Of a stretch of 64,000 nt of DNA, positions 30,792 through 42,475 are shown piece by piece. The position numbers and the translations under genes were made by a program. A model generated the notes under the pieces. The model was not told the origin of the DNA. It did not search any database and worked only from the letters and a program-made list of their open reading frames with translations. The stretch spans positions 117,589,974-117,653,973 of the forward strand of contig CM059188.1 of assembly GCA_030323885.1 (NCBI GenBank), read 5' to 3'. Source of the DNA: Branchipolynoe longqiensis. Its lineage: Eukaryota > Annelida > Polychaeta > Phyllodocida > Polynoidae. Positions within the stretch are counted from its first letter, which is position 1. Every line of letters starts with the position of its first letter.

Positions 30792-31000
30792 TTTCGAAAA
30801 TACAGTAAAACCTCTCTAAATCGACCGACCATGGGACCGACTTTAAATGGTCCATTTATGGAGTTGGTTGGTTTAGGGAGGTCCCCCCCCCCATTACAAT
30901 GGCATTGCATGGGCGACCATTTCGGGCCCAAATAAATATAGCGATCGATATAGGGGAGTGGTCGATTTGTGGAGGTCGTCGGTTAGAGAGGCTTTACTGA
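30792..31000. mobile_element. pogo/Tc1-like MITE
   Basis: Inverted ends TACAGTAAAACCTCTCTAAA and GTTAGAGAGGCTTTACTG, with internal CGACCGACCATGGGACCGAC and matching GGTCGATTTGTGGAGG. CAGTAAAACCTC ends are typical of pogo/Tigger-type elements with TA targets. It contains a 10-base C run. Confidence 0.75.
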
Positions 31001-31485
31001 AGTATGATTTCATCGGAATATGCAACTATGAAACTTGCATTAACCGTCAATGGTTCATGTGAAGATTCTTGGGAGTGGGGGGGGGGAAGACCCGTTTTAC
31101 CGCCAAGTCACCACTGCCTCGCTGGTTATGGTGGCCGAGCTTTGCCAGTGTGTAATTTGATCGGGACTTCCCAGTTCGACGCCGGCTGAACAAACAAGCG
31201 TCTTAATCTGCGCCTGAAATGAAATATGTAGGCGAGGAGGTGGTAAGGGAGCCTGGTTAGGGCCCCAAGGAAGACACGCGTTGCCTGCCCCCTGGTGCTA
31301 ACTAAAAGAAACCCACAATATCCTCCTGTAGCCGACAGGGAAGTGAAGCCAAATATATATATTTTTAATTCGTGATCGTCCCCACCCGTGCCTGAAAAAT
31401 GGCCCACCCTTGATCCTTTTTGAATTTTTTTTTTTATAAACTGTTTAAAAAAAAAGTGTTGATCTAGAAGCAATTTAACTTTCGG
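31001..31485. other. Spacer, nothing recognised
   Basis: G run at 31077-31086. A 115-codon minus frame has no recognisable domain. Confidence 0.4.
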
Positions 31486-31487
31486 AT

Positions 31488-31610
31488 CAATTTTTATGTC
31501 ATTGGTTTGACTCGGCCATGATTTTAATCCAGAAGTTCGAATTCCATGACCTACCAGAACGGGAGGTAGACGCTCAACTCATTCAGCCATCGCGTCTAGT
31601 TACGTATTAC
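31488..31610 (-). mobile_element. SINE-1 head fragment
   Basis: TTTTTATGTCATTGGTTTGACTCGG region, then CAACTCATTCAGCCATCGCG (box A complement). Confidence 0.7.
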
Positions 31611-31736
31611 GTCTACATAATTACCACACACAAAAATTTTAACCAGCTTGCCTGACCCTGATTTTTTTGAATTTTTAAAAAGACGATAAAAAATGTTTAA
31701 TTGCCTAATGGTGACCCAGTTGAATTGCATAAAACT

Positions 31737-32022
31737 GGATGCGGTGGCCTAATCTGTACACCGCAGGCTTCTCGTGCGGAAGGCCGGCAGTTTGATTCCT
31801 GGCCGAGTCAAACCAATGACGTACAAAACTGATACTTGGTACTACCTAGCCCGACGCTCGGGATTACTAGGATAGGGCAAGTACTGGTTAGCTTAGTATC
31901 GGGATAATGTGACTGAGTGGGATGTCGAGTCCCGATGCTGGTGGTCTGGTTCCCCCAGTGGGGCAGCACTATAAAGTCTCCATGAGTGTGCACTGTTACA
32001 TGATCTTAGGTGTTGCTAAGAT
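31737..32022 (+). mobile_element. SINE-1 copy, full length with damaged tail
   Basis: Head GGATGCGGTGGCCTAATCTG, body complete. The tail is shortened: the GGTACCCGTCCTGATATGA part is missing and TGATCTTAGGTGTTGCTAAG remains. Confidence 0.85.
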
Positions 32023-33192
32023 GGTTTTAATTTTTTTTAAATTAATGACATAACTTGGAGGAATGCCCAGCGTGCACGTGTTCGCGTTTCAGAAAGTTAT
32101 TTACATCACGTGGTTGTCGAATGTATGAAAATGAAATTTAAATTTAAGTGCCGGTTGAGGGAGGGACGATATCAGAGACGTGTGAATCTTTGATAAATAT
32201 GCGTTTTGTGTCATTAAAAAAAAATTTATGCCGTGAAAACCCCAATAAAGAAACAATCTAGTTCTATGTATGTTCGCCATCTATTCCCTAATATCGCACA
32301 AAATGGTGATTTATTTAAAAATTAAATGCATATATATATATATGTTTATTAGCGACACATTTTCTAGGTTTAAATAGCTGTTGTGCATCATTTGTTGCAA
32401 ATACGATCAAGAAACACTGAACGCATCTAACTGCGCCCCGGTCTGCTGATCATTTAATCGATAAAGACATCCGTGGGGTGTTCATCATAGCAACATGGTC
32501 AATGGCAAGTGTCGATTCTTACTCTTAGTGTGCAATGTGATCCCATTCTTGTTGTGACTCGTGCTAGGTAGTTCAGTGAGCCCACTGTGCACTAGCATAA
32601 TGGTGGTTAAACTGGCCCATATTACATCAGTCAGTACATAACATTTTGTTCTAAAAATTATGCTTTATAAACTATCAATATTATTTTAATATGCTAATGA
32701 GCTAATTAATATTCATAACTTTGCAAATCGCTGGCTGGATTTGAATTCTTCAGGTGAAAGTACATAAATATGCCAAGTTTTATTTTGACTGATACAGGGT
32801 TTACAGAGTAATCTCTTTGTGTGATAAGTTATGTCTAATAATTATGCATTGAAAAGGGTGCCATGGGTAAAGACAATTGCCTATTCATTTCCCCATTTAT
32901 GTCTCTGCCCAAAAGTCCCAGTTTTCGGATAACAAAATTAATGGGTTGCCGATTTAAAAATTGTTTGCGCTGTTTTTTCCTTAGCACAAGCCCTGTCCAA
33001 TGAGTCGGTTAGTGAACTTGTTTCTCAATGGTTTATTTTTCTGTCTGAACGCCCTACTACTACTAAGTGCTAGTGCTCTTATCGACAAACCGTTTGTGAG
33101 ACGGGCCCAGTGTAGCTACCTGCCCCCCATGGTGCAGCACCAGACTTGGTGACCTTTGCGGTTCTCTCTTTTACTTCCCATTGGTGAGAGAC
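32023..33192. other. 1.2 kb spacer, nothing recognised
   Basis: AT-rich, no convincing exon, RNA or repeat. Contains a short AT tract near 32330 and a CTAATGAGCTAATTAATATT segment near 32693. Confidence 0.45.
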
Positions 33193-33755
33193 CAGGGCCT
33201 ATATGCAGGAGTCGGTGGTATTCGGTGGTAGCGAGCCGAAACGGTGGTAGCCGGGAATTTCCCGGGTAGCGGCGAAAAGTTTGATGCGCGAGTCGGTGAT
33301 AGGCCTAACACCAAAGGCTTAACCGGTGGTACCTTACCTCTGATAGATAGGAGGTATAGCGAGTTTACTAGGCCCAAATCTATTCAATGGTGTCATATTT
33401 AACAGAATTACATACGCAATAAGTGAAATTTTATCAATTTAACCCTAAATTCGAAGCGTTATTAAGGCTACCGCCGCATTGGCGGCGATATTAATAGTTA
33501 TATTTTCGAATCGACGAAGTAGGAGGAACGCGCCGCGCGCTCGGTCAACAGCATACTGCAGTGCGCGAGTGGCGGGCAGTCGGCGGCTGCGGCGGTTTGT
33601 TGACTGTACCTTCGTCGATTCGAACGGGTAGCTATAATCAAAGTGTTGCGCGCTCCTGCATACAACTTGACACAGTTCTCGACGTCGGCGATAGCTACCC
33701 GGTAATAGACTGTAACACCAAAACCCGCTACCACCGACTCCTGCATATAGGCCCT
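33193..33755. mobile_element. GGCC-ended TIR element, copy 2
   Basis: CAGGGCCTATATGCAGGAGT and its exact complement at the right end, with at least 28 bases matched. One internal CCAAATCTATTCAATGGTGT unit (33372). A 163-codon minus frame crosses it and is not a gene. Confidence 0.8.
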
Positions 33756-34080
33756 GATGGGATGGCCGAATGAGTTGAGCGCCCCTCTTCCGTTTTTGTA
33801 GATCGTGGGATTCAAACCTCAGTTTGAACTGTCGAGTCAAACTTAATGACTTCAAAATTGATATTTGTTGCTTCCTAGCCATGCGCTCTGCGTTATTAGG
33901 ATATATGGCAAGGACTGGTTGGCTCAGTGTCGGCATAATGTGGCTGAGTGGGCTATCAGGTCATGGTGCTGGCGGTCTGATCTCCCAGTGGGCCAGCACT
34001 ATAAAGTCACCATCAGTAGTGCACTGTCATAAGTCGGTATCTATCCTGATATGACCTAAGATGTTGCCAGGGCGTAAAAC
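33756..34080 (+). mobile_element. SINE-1 copy, full length (GGCCGAATGAG head)
   Basis: Directly abuts the GGCC element. Head GGGATGGCCGAATGAGTTGA, complete body, tail GATGTTGCCAGGGCGTAAAA. Confidence 0.85.
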
Positions 34081-34126
34081 TCAAACCAACCAACCAACCA
34101 ACCAACCAACCAACTAACCAACCAAC

Positions 34127-34173
<47 letters not shown>

Positions 34174-34180
34174 CCAACCC
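34081..34180 (+). repeat. (CCAA)n / (CTAA) microsatellite grown from a SINE tail
   Basis: The CAACCAACC end of the preceding SINE-1 continues as about 24 tetranucleotides of ACCA/ACTA type. Confidence 0.9.
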
Positions 34181-34324
34181 ATTGGCGAGAATATCTTTAG
34201 GTTTTCTCACAGGTTCCCAAATGCCAAGTCCAAAGCACGCTGAAATAACGCCAATGTGCACTGCCACCAGTGATGCAGTTTAAAGTCGGGGGTGGGGTGG
34301 GGGCGGGGACGTTTTCTGTTTGTT

Positions 34325-34688
34325 TTCAAGTTGAACAATCCGATGGATCTGAATCTCTGCCATACTTTTGAGATTTTGATTGTTATCTTCTACCTTACTT
34401 TAATTTGAAGTGACTTTTACCATAAATGGCTAACTTTGGAGATTTTGAAGTTAAAACATGCAATTTTGGTATGCACATTATGATGGACACCATAGGCGAA
34501 CACAGAAACAGGTTCTATTAAATTGACTTAATATTCTGCGACAAATGTTCATTTAATAAGTGCACCAGTGTGTGTGTTGGACAATGCCCCTTAAACTAAG
34601 TTAAAGAGAATCAGATCTAGGTAAGAGTGTCTTTATTAATGGAAAATAGGATGCTTTCATTGGACTGTGCAGTTGCAACAAACGGTAT
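34325..34688 (+). mobile_element. TTAA fold-back element, mostly complete
   Basis: AACAATCCGATGGATCTGAA on the left, TTTAATTTGAAGTGACTTTT, AATAAGTGCACCAGTGTG, right end TTGGACTGTGCAGTTGCAAC. The right TTAA is mutated. Confidence 0.65.
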
Positions 34689-34850
34689 GAAAGACGCGTA
34701 GTGTGTGGCAGGCATTCGAACAAGGACCACCTCAACAACTGATGTGTCATGGGAACCTACTTTACTTCATTGGAAGAACTCCTGTGATTTAAGCACATGT
34801 GGGAGAAAAAAAATAGGTTGTGATTGACGTTTATTCTGTCCATGGTTAAA

Positions 34851-35075
34851 GCCGCACAGTCCGCTATAAGCATCAAATTTTAGAAGCACAAACATTGACC
34901 TAGATTTCATCAAACATATCCAACTCTTCGATACTGCATTCAATAAGCATTCATTCATTCAATAAGCATTCATTGCAGTTTGGTGCTCCTGCGCTATGTT
35001 CAAACTGGGTATATATATGTCCAGTATTTTAGTGTCCACGGAGAAAATTAATTAATTTAGTATATTGTCACTTCC
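34851..35075. mobile_element. TTAA fold-back left arm
   Basis: TTAAAGCCGCACAGTCCGCT at 34847, ATCAAATTTTAGAAGCACAA, CATATCCAACTCTTCGATAC, AATAAGCATTCATTGCAG. The right arm is not found. Confidence 0.65.
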
Positions 35076-35253
35076 AGTATATTCAAAGTTAGAAGGCATT
35101 AAGTTGATTAAGTCAAGTCATTAGACTTGACCCCTATGGGCAACATAAATACACCCATTAACAAAAGAGAGAAAAACAATTTAATGCTTTAAAATAAGTT
35201 ATTTGTAACGAGAGTAAAGTAGATTAAGCTCATGTTTATCTAATACACACATC

Positions 35254-35262
35254 TGTGTGTGT

Positions 35263-35293
<31 letters not shown>

Positions 35294-35310
35294 CGTGTGT
35301 GTGTGTTTTT
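35254..35310. repeat. (GT)n/(GTGC)n microsatellite
   Basis: TGTGTGCGTGTGCG repeats followed by T run. Confidence 0.9.
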
Positions 35311-35393
35311 TTGCAGGTTGATCTGGACGATACTGAGAAAGCTAATCTCAACATCTTTACTATAAATCTAACAGAATTAAAAAAGTTGTGGTA

Positions 35394-35394
35394 A

Positions 35395-35458
<64 letters not shown>
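35394..35458. repeat. (TTA)n microsatellite
   Basis: About 21 perfect ATT/TTA triplets. Confidence 0.95.
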
Positions 35459-35609
35459 GAAACCTGCACCCATAGGTGGCAGCATTCATTCGTTTCTGTA
35501 TCTGAGGCCCTTAAAAAGGATAATTAATCCAGGTTAGAAAAACCATCAATCACACCATATTTCCCCCATGCCCTCTTAAAGGTACATAACCGGACTGTTT
35601 TGAGTTTCT

Positions 35610-35716
35610 GACACACACGCACACGCACACGCACACGCACACGCACACTCACACTCACACTCACACGCACTCACACTCACACTCGCACGCACTCGCACTC
35701 ACACTCACACACACCG
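35610..35716. repeat. (CACACG)n to (CACTCA)n microsatellite
   Basis: Hexamers change from CACACG to CACTCA types. Complementary in part to the GT tract 300 bases upstream. Confidence 0.9.
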
Positions 35717-35950
35717 CCTCACCTACCTGGCACACCTGAATCCACTTTGGGTCTGATAACCGAGCTCGGGTCGCGTGTACGTACGTAGGGAGCACGTCTT
35801 TACTAAAGGAACAGTAACATGGCTAACACAGCTTGACTACTTATTCACAGTTGGCTGCAATAACGTAGGGCTATTACAGACCTGGGGAAAGTAGTGCAAA
35901 CTCTCCCTATCACTTGTAAATCTGAAGGTTTTGAGTTTGCCTTCTAGGGG

Positions 35951-36003
35951 TAGGTTGTTGGAGTTTTACATCCTGGCAACATATACAGTTATATAGGACG
36001 GGA
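35951..36003 (-). mobile_element. Tail-only SINE-1 copy
   Basis: GTTGTTGGAGTTTTACATCC then CTGGCAACATATACAGTTAT and AGGACGGG; no body. Confidence 0.6.
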
Positions 36004-36835
36004 CCTTATAATCTATAGAATTCGATCCTGCCTGCCCCGGCGACATGCCTTATAACCTATCTAAGTCCACCCCTCCATTCCCTCTGTGACGTCACGTAAC
36101 TGCCCATACTAATAATAGCTATTTGCGTTTAATGGTGCTAGGCAGACCAATCCCAACCTACTCGGTTTGAACTCAAACATCCCCTTCTAAGTGTGATCTT
36201 TCATTAAGATGTACATAGAATATTCATGGAAGGAGTACAGGTTAAAATCACGTGATCAGACCTTTAACGTTGTACTGTATAGACTGAGAACCCAAACTGT
36301 ACTCTGGTAAATACTCCTCAGCACAGCTTTGCGTGAATTCTTCGTTTTATGTAACAAATTATATGGCCAGCGAGTGACACAAGTTGTATGATCTCTGGCA
36401 GGCTCAACTCATATTTTGAGACATAGCACTGAAAGAAGTTTTATGATTATCCTTAAATTTAAATAAATCCAATGCAGAATCATTGTTTATTTGGGACATG
36501 TTCAGATGTTTTAGTGTGACACTAATAAGTGTATGTTTGTACAAGTTGAATGGTTCTGCCATTTCCGAATGTAGCAACCCCCACCCCTTTAATTAAAAAA
36601 AAAAGTCAAATGATTTTGTTGTTTTAAGTGTGTTAATTTTTATTGGCATTTTGAAGCTTCTGATCGATTTTGAAGTTGTTACCAGGAATTCATCATATAT
36701 ATATGTAAACTGACATCAAAGAACTAAGAAATATTTAAAACAGGTCTCCATCAACATTATGTATAAACAGACTGCGGTGAGGGGTTAGCGGGAGCGGGGT
36801 CATTTCAGAACCCTGCCACTTTCTCTGGCCCTTGG
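36004..36835. other. Spacer, nothing recognised
   Basis: No gene, RNA or repeat that I can name. Confidence 0.45.
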
Positions 36836-37156
36836 ATTGGACGTGGTAGCTGAATCAGTAGAGCGCAGGCTTCCATTGCGGAATGTCGGGAGTTTGAATT
36901 CCAGCCAACTCAACCCAATGACTTATAAAAGTGATGCTTGTCGCTACCTAACCTGTTGTTCATCATTACAAGGATAGGAGAAGGACTTGCTTAACACAAT
37001 ATCAGGATAATGTGACTGTGTGGGATGTCAGGTCATGGTGCTGGCGTCCTGGTCTACCAGTGGGGCAGCACTATAACGTCGACATGAGTGTGCACTGTCA
37101 CAAATTGGTATCCATCCTGGTATGACCTTAGATGTTAGGACGTAAAACAAAGCCGA
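36836..37156 (+). mobile_element. SINE-1 copy, full length
   Basis: Head GGACGTGGTAGCTGAATCAG, box B GTTTGAATTCC, full body. The tail has a 7-base deletion before AGGACGTAAAAC. Confidence 0.85.
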
Positions 37157-37403
37157 CAAACTTTGGCCTTTGCATCTCTATCACTCTCCGGCCAGATATT
37201 TGGTTATGAACAAACCACACAAAAGCCATCCCAGGGAGAATTTGCCAGAGTGCAATTCTGGTCCCAGTAGCTTATACAGTGCACCTTTAACGGTGGCCAA
37301 ACTTTATGTTGATTTGGGATTAACTTTACGAGGCAATCTGGAGTTTCCTCCTCGTCCCGCTCTGTCGCAAGGGGATGTGCCGATCGTTGCTGTGTAAGAG
37401 TCA

Positions 37404-38790
37404 TCTCTGTGGGACGCAGGCGTCTGTGTCATGGGGTAGGTTGGTGGGGGACAGTGCAGTGCATCTCACCGAGTCCTCTCTGTGGGACGCAGGTGTCATG
37501 GGGTACGTTGGTGGGGGACAGTGCAGTGCATCTCAACGAGTCCTCTCTGTGGGATGCAGGCGTGTCATGGGGTAGGTTGGTGGGGGACAGTGCAGTGCAT
37601 CTCACTGAGTCCTCTCTGTGGGACGCAGGTGTCATGGGGTACGTTGGTGGGGGACAGTGCAGTGCATCTCAACGAGTCCTCTCTGTGGGATGCAGGCGTG
37701 TCATGGGGTAGGTTGGTGGGGGACAGTGCAGTGCATCTCACCGAGTCCTCTCTGTGGGACGCAGGTGTCATGGGCTAGGTTGGTGGGGGACAGTGCCGTG
37801 CATCTCACCGAGTCCTCTCTGTGGGACGCAGGTGTCATGGGCTAGGTTGGTGGGGGACAGTGCAGTGCATCTCACCGAGTCCTCTCTGTGGGACACGGGC
37901 GTCTGTGTCATGGGGTAGGTTGGTGGGGGACAGTGCAGTGCATCTCACCGAGTCCTCTCTGTGGGATGCAGGTGTCTGTGTCATGGGGCGGGTTTGTGGG
38001 GGACAGTGCAGTGCATCTCACCGAGTCCTCTCTGTGGGACGCAGGCGTCTGTGTCATTGGCTAGGTTGGTGGGGGACAGTGCAGTGCATCTCACTGAGTC
38101 CTCTCTGTGGGACGCAGGCGTCTGTGTCATGGGCTAGGTTGGTGGGGGACAGTGCAGTGCATCTCACTGAGTCTTCTCTATGGGACGCGAGCATCTGTTG
38201 TGGCGTGGGGGACAGTGCAGTGCATCTCACCGAGTCCTCTCTGTGGGACGCAGGCGTCTGTGTCATGGGCTAGGTTGGTGGGGGACAGTGCAGTGCATCT
38301 CACTGAGTCTTCTCTATGGGACGCGAGCATCTGTTGTGGCGTGGGGGACAGTGCAGTGCATCTCACCGAGTCCTTTCTGTGGGACGCAGGCGTCTGTGTC
38401 ATGGGGTAGGTTGTTGGGGGACAGTGCAGTGCATCTCACTGAGTCTTCTCTATGGGACGCGAGCATCTGTCGTGGCGTGGGGGACAGTGCAGTGCATCTC
38501 ACCGAGTCCTTTCTGTGGGACGCAGGCGTCAGCCGTGGAACGCGTTGGTGGGGGACAGTGCATAGCATCTCACTGAGTCTTCTCTACGTGACGCGGGCGT
38601 CTGTCGTGGGGCGGGTCGGTTGGGGGCAGTGCAGTACATCTCTGTGGGACGCGGGCGTCTGTTGTGGGGCGGGTCGTGGGGGTCGGGGTGGGCAGTGCAT
38701 CTCTGTGGAATGCGGGCGTCTGTCGTGGGGAGGGGGGGGGGGCAGTGCAGTTCATCTCTGTGGGACACGGGCGTTTGTGTCGTGGGCAGG
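37404..38790 (+). repeat. GC-rich minisatellite, 67-73-bp units
   Basis: About 18-20 units with CTCTGTGGGACGCAGGCGTC, TGTCATGGGGTAGGTTGGTG and GGGGACAGTGCAGTGCATCT. Unit starts at 37411, 37484, 37551 and 37620 show variable length. A variant with ACGCGAGCATCTGTTGTGGC alternates from 38180, and the right end decays. Frames up to 248 codons are artefacts. Confidence 0.9.
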
Positions 38791-39106
38791 GCGGGTCGGT
38801 GGTGGGTGGGCGGGTATGCGCTCTGTACGCCTGCGCACGTCGCAATCATGCCACTCAGTACTCACTGCGCCCCGCTCAGCCTTTATTGCCCATCCAGGAG
38901 CAGTTTATTTACAGGCCGGAATTTAATCAGGGGTTGCACGAATGTGCACTCGGCAACATTGCACTGCCAGGCGCCGCGCGTGTAGCAGAGGGCGCCGCGG
39001 CGGGCGCTGGTGTCGGCGCCCTGGTACCAGGCAACTGCTACCAGGCCCCTGGTGCCGGACCAGCGTGGTTCGGGCTTGGGATTTGTGAACCTGTAAGAAA
39101 ACCTAT
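38791..39106. other. GC-rich spacer, possible low-confidence coding-like stretch
   Basis: 38830-39080 is GC-rich, contains CCTGGTACCAGG (a palindrome near 39019) and stays open in one plus frame after the minisatellite. No domain or splice evidence supports a gene. Confidence 0.3.
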
Positions 39107-39108
39107 GA

Positions 39109-39382
39109 GTACCGACTTGTGACAGTGCACACTCATGGCAACTTTATACTGCTGCCCCATTGGGAAATCAGGCCGCCAGCACCACTCAGTCACATTATCC
39201 TGACACTGAGCTAACCAGTCCTTGCCCTATCCTATTAATGCAGAGCGCTTGGTTAGGAAGCAACAAGTATCAATTTTTAAGTCATTGGTTTGACTCGTCC
39301 AGGGTTGGAACCGTTGGGTTCGAATCCCATGATCTACTACAATGGGAGACATATGTTCAACTGATTCGGCCATCCCGCCTGA
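39109..39382 (-). mobile_element. SINE-1 copy without tail, head-to-head with the next
   Basis: Body TACCGACTTGTGACAGTGCA to head CTGATTCGGCCATCCCGCC. Tail module absent at the low end. Confidence 0.8.
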
Positions 39383-39672
39383 TCACGTGCAGAAGGATGG
39401 GAGTTTAGATCCCAGCCAAGTCAAACCGATGACTTATAAAATTGATACTTTTCGCTACCTAGCCTGGCGCTCGGGATTACTGGGATAGAACAAGGACTGC
39501 TTAGCACAGTATCAGGATAATGTGACTGTGGGATATCGGGTCATGGCACCAGCAGCCTGGTCTCCCAGTGGGGCAGCAGCACTATATAAAGTCGCCATGC
39601 GTGCGCACTGTCACAAGTCGGTACCAATCCTGATATAACCTTAGATGTTGCTATGATGTAAAACAACAACAA
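39383..39672 (+). mobile_element. SINE-1 copy, head cut, inverted relative to the previous
   Basis: Starts inside the head at CACGTGCAGAAGGATGGGAG. Body and tail complete, ending GATGTAAAACAACAACAAAC. Confidence 0.8.
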
Positions 39673-39701
39673 ACTGCTGCATGCCCTGCCGGTACCATAT
39701 A

Positions 39702-40458
39702 GACGGGATCACGGTTCCGACTGCGCATGCGCTGAAAACGGTATTGGCAGCAAAGGCGTACGTACATCCATTGAGTTTGCCGATACACACACGTAGGGCA
39801 AAACTTAGGTTTTATTCCAAATTAATAAAAAATACATAATGATTTGGCACAAACATGGATGGAAGGATGCAATATAATAATATAATGAATATGTTTAAGA
39901 CACAACTCTCCATAATTAAGCATTTTGAGCTAAGAAACATACAATTTCAGTCACTTTACAGGCTGACGTTTACATCACCATTGATTAGCCATAAGTAATT
40001 CTTGTTCTAAATATTAAATTGTCAAATGTGTCAACAAAAACTTGTTTCAAAGAAATATATAACCAATATCTGATTAACCGTACTCATTTTCTATTTCTAC
40101 ATATGTCATTAACCATAGGATATAAATAAAAACATGAATAAAATAAGTAAAACTGACTCTGGCTATGGCTCTAACACTAGTCTGAGTGCCCATTTGTCTA
40201 AATCTAAATGCACATGGCATAAGATGTGCTGATTATATTGATGTAAATGCAATGCTGGATAAAAGATTAATATCTTAATTTATTATATATATTTTTTTAG
40301 TTGGTATTCTATGTTTCAAACAAGAGCTGAGATGAGCTGAAACTAGCACATTTCATAGCTGCACCCGGTGTATTAGCATGTGCCATGTGCTTCTCGCGGG
40401 TTTGTTCTGCTCTGACGCATCCCACAATGCACCGCGCTGCTTGAACGGTGATGTAGTC
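39702..40458 (+). mobile_element. TIR-F element, long form
   Basis: Ends GACGGGATCACGGTTCCGAC and GAACGGTGATGTAGTC, with TA outside both ends. The 757-bp form includes about 180 bases missing from the 577-bp copy at 19029. Confidence 0.85.
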
Positions 40459-40649
40459 TATTGATGCACGTAAAGAGAGCTATCCGCGGATGTTTAGTTT
40501 TGCTCCGAGGGAGCCGCGGTATCTTACTTATTCTGCCAGTCGGTTCTCTCGTGAGAGCAGTGTGATACCTAACAGTGGGGGGGGGGGGGGAACCGTACCT
40601 GGTGGGATGGCCAGCTTCCTGTGCTCGATGTCATGGGATCAAAACCAAA

Positions 40650-41022
40650 ATGTGCTAGTTTCAGCTGATCTCAGCTCTTGTTTGAAACAGAATACCAACT
40701 AAAAAAATATATATAATAAATTAAGACAGTAATCTTTTATCCAGCATTGCATTTACATCAATCTAATCAGCATATTTTATGCCATGTGCATTTAGATTTA
40801 GACAAATCTGGGCACTCTAGAATAGTGCTATAGCCATAGCCAGAGTCAGTTTTACTTATTTTATTCATGTTTGTATTTATATCCTATGTTTAATAACATA
40901 TGTAGAACTAGAACATGAGTACGGTTAATCAGATATTGGTTATATATTTCTTTGAAAGAAGTTTTTGTTGACACATTTGACATTTTAATATTTAGAGCAA
41001 GAATTACTTATGTCTAATGTGG
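40650..41022 (-). mobile_element. TIR-F element interior, inverted copy
   Basis: Reverse complement of the TIR-F interior: TTTCAGCTGATCTCAGCTCT near 40657, CCATAGCCAGAGTCAGTTTT near 40832, ending TTAGAGCAAGAATTACTTAT. Its outer ends are lost. Confidence 0.8.
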
Positions 41023-41109
41023 ACCTTTCAGTTTGCATAACTCTCTCGCCAGATGGCACACCATGCCGGTCTATGTAATGCTTTGGTTGGATAGAAGCAG
41101 TTCCTTCTA

Positions 41110-41272
41110 GTCTACTAGTACTATCAAGTGTGTGTAAATAAGAAGGGGTTGAGGGGTGTGTGGGGGGTGTAGGGGTATGTGGTGGAGGATTAGGGGTGTG
41201 GTGGGGGGGGGCAGATTTAGGTGCGGTTGGGGTGTAGGTGTGTGTGGTGGGGGAGTATGTTTTTTTTTGTTT
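41110..41272. repeat. G/T-rich low-complexity tract
   Basis: GGGTGTGGTGG-type sequence with a 9-base G run. Confidence 0.7.
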
Positions 41273-41430
41273 TTATTGAGGCTGTATTTATACTGTCCAT
41301 AGCATGTAAGCCCGGGTACCCAGGCTTGTTTTCAATGCTGGCCAGCTGTAGTTTTGGTGTTGTCTTACCAAGCAGTAGCTGCTGATAAGTTATTTGATTG
41401 TCTGCATTTCAGTAGCAGATAGATAGTCTG

Positions 41431-41929
41431 NNNNNNNNNNNNNNNNNNNNNNNNNNNNNNNNNNNNNNNNNNNNNNNNNNNNNNNNNNNNNNNNNNNNNN
41501 NNNNNNNNNNNNNNNNNNNNNNNNNNNNNNNNNNNNNNNNNNNNNNNNNNNNNNNNNNNNNNNNNNNNNNNNNNNNNNNNNNNNNNNNNNNNNNNNNNNN
41601 NNNNNNNNNNNNNNNNNNNNNNNNNNNNNNNNNNNNNNNNNNNNNNNNNNNNNNNNNNNNNNNNNNNNNNNNNNNNNNNNNNNNNNNNNNNNNNNNNNNN
41701 NNNNNNNNNNNNNNNNNNNNNNNNNNNNNNNNNNNNNNNNNNNNNNNNNNNNNNNNNNNNNNNNNNNNNNNNNNNNNNNNNNNNNNNNNNNNNNNNNNNN
41801 NNNNNNNNNNNNNNNNNNNNNNNNNNNNNNNNNNNNNNNNNNNNNNNNNNNNNNNNNNNNNNNNNNNNNNNNNNNNNNNNNNNNNNNNNNNNNNNNNNNN
41901 NNNNNNNNNNNNNNNNNNNNNNNNNNNNN
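41431..41929. other. Assembly gap (N)
   Basis: 499 undetermined bases; content unknown. Confidence 1.
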
Positions 41930-41996
41930 ATAGGTTGTTTTTTTAAAGCGGTGAGAGTGCTGTATGGAGAGGTTCTACAAAGGTAGTGTAGTGAGG

Positions 41997-42170
41997 GATG
42001 ATGACAATGGGAAATATTGCATATAGAGCAGGATTCGAACCCACACTTCTTGCCATTTTGGGTATAGTATGCTAACTATTACACTACCTAGGCTCCCTGA
42101 TGCAGTCTGAGTCACCCTCTCCCCATCTACCTGTCTATGTGGCACCTTGCCTGAGTGGTCAGTGCAGACT
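41997..42170 (-). mobile_element. SINE-2 copy, minus
   Basis: GATGACAATGGGAAATATTG, box B complement GGATTCGAACCC, TTACACTACCTAGGCTCCCT, leader complement GAGTGGTCAGTGCAGACTCC. It runs into SINE-2 3' words and then SINE-3. Confidence 0.8.
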
Positions 42171-42222
42171 CCTACGCTCACCCATACAGGCAATGCACTT
42201 ACAAACATACGAAGGATAGGTT

Positions 42223-42475
42223 TGGGCTATTTTCCATTCCAACCAGTGGTCGACAACTGGTTCATCAAAGGCTGTGGTATGTGATGTCCTGTCTGTGGGA
42301 AAGTGCATATAAAAGACCCCTTGCTGCTTTATCGGAAAGAGTACCCTATGTGGCGGTAGTGGGTTTCCTACAAAGAAATATGTCAGAATGACCAATGTTT
42401 GACGTCCAATAGCCGATGATAAAAATCAATGCACTCTAGAGGTGTCGGTAAATCAAATAAACTTTCTTTCACCAC
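42223..42475 (+). mobile_element. SINE-3 copy, head missing
   Basis: Core words GGCTGTGGTATGTGATGTCC, GGGAAAGTGCATATAAAAGA, CCAATAGCCGATGATAAAAA and 3' end GGTGTCGGTAAATCAAATAA. From memory this core is widespread in mollusc genomes; not searched. Confidence 0.75.

Noticed and set aside
33445..33936. 163-codon minus frame
   Set aside because: Runs across a transposon end into a SINE, so it cannot be one conserved gene.
38180..38926. 248-codon plus-strand open frame
   Set aside because: Lies in the 67-73-bp GC-rich array; overlapping frames on both strands are equally open.
38830..39080. GC-rich stretch as a coding exon
   Set aside because: Open in one frame but no conserved peptide, start context or splice sites; contains palindromic CCTGGTACCAGG.
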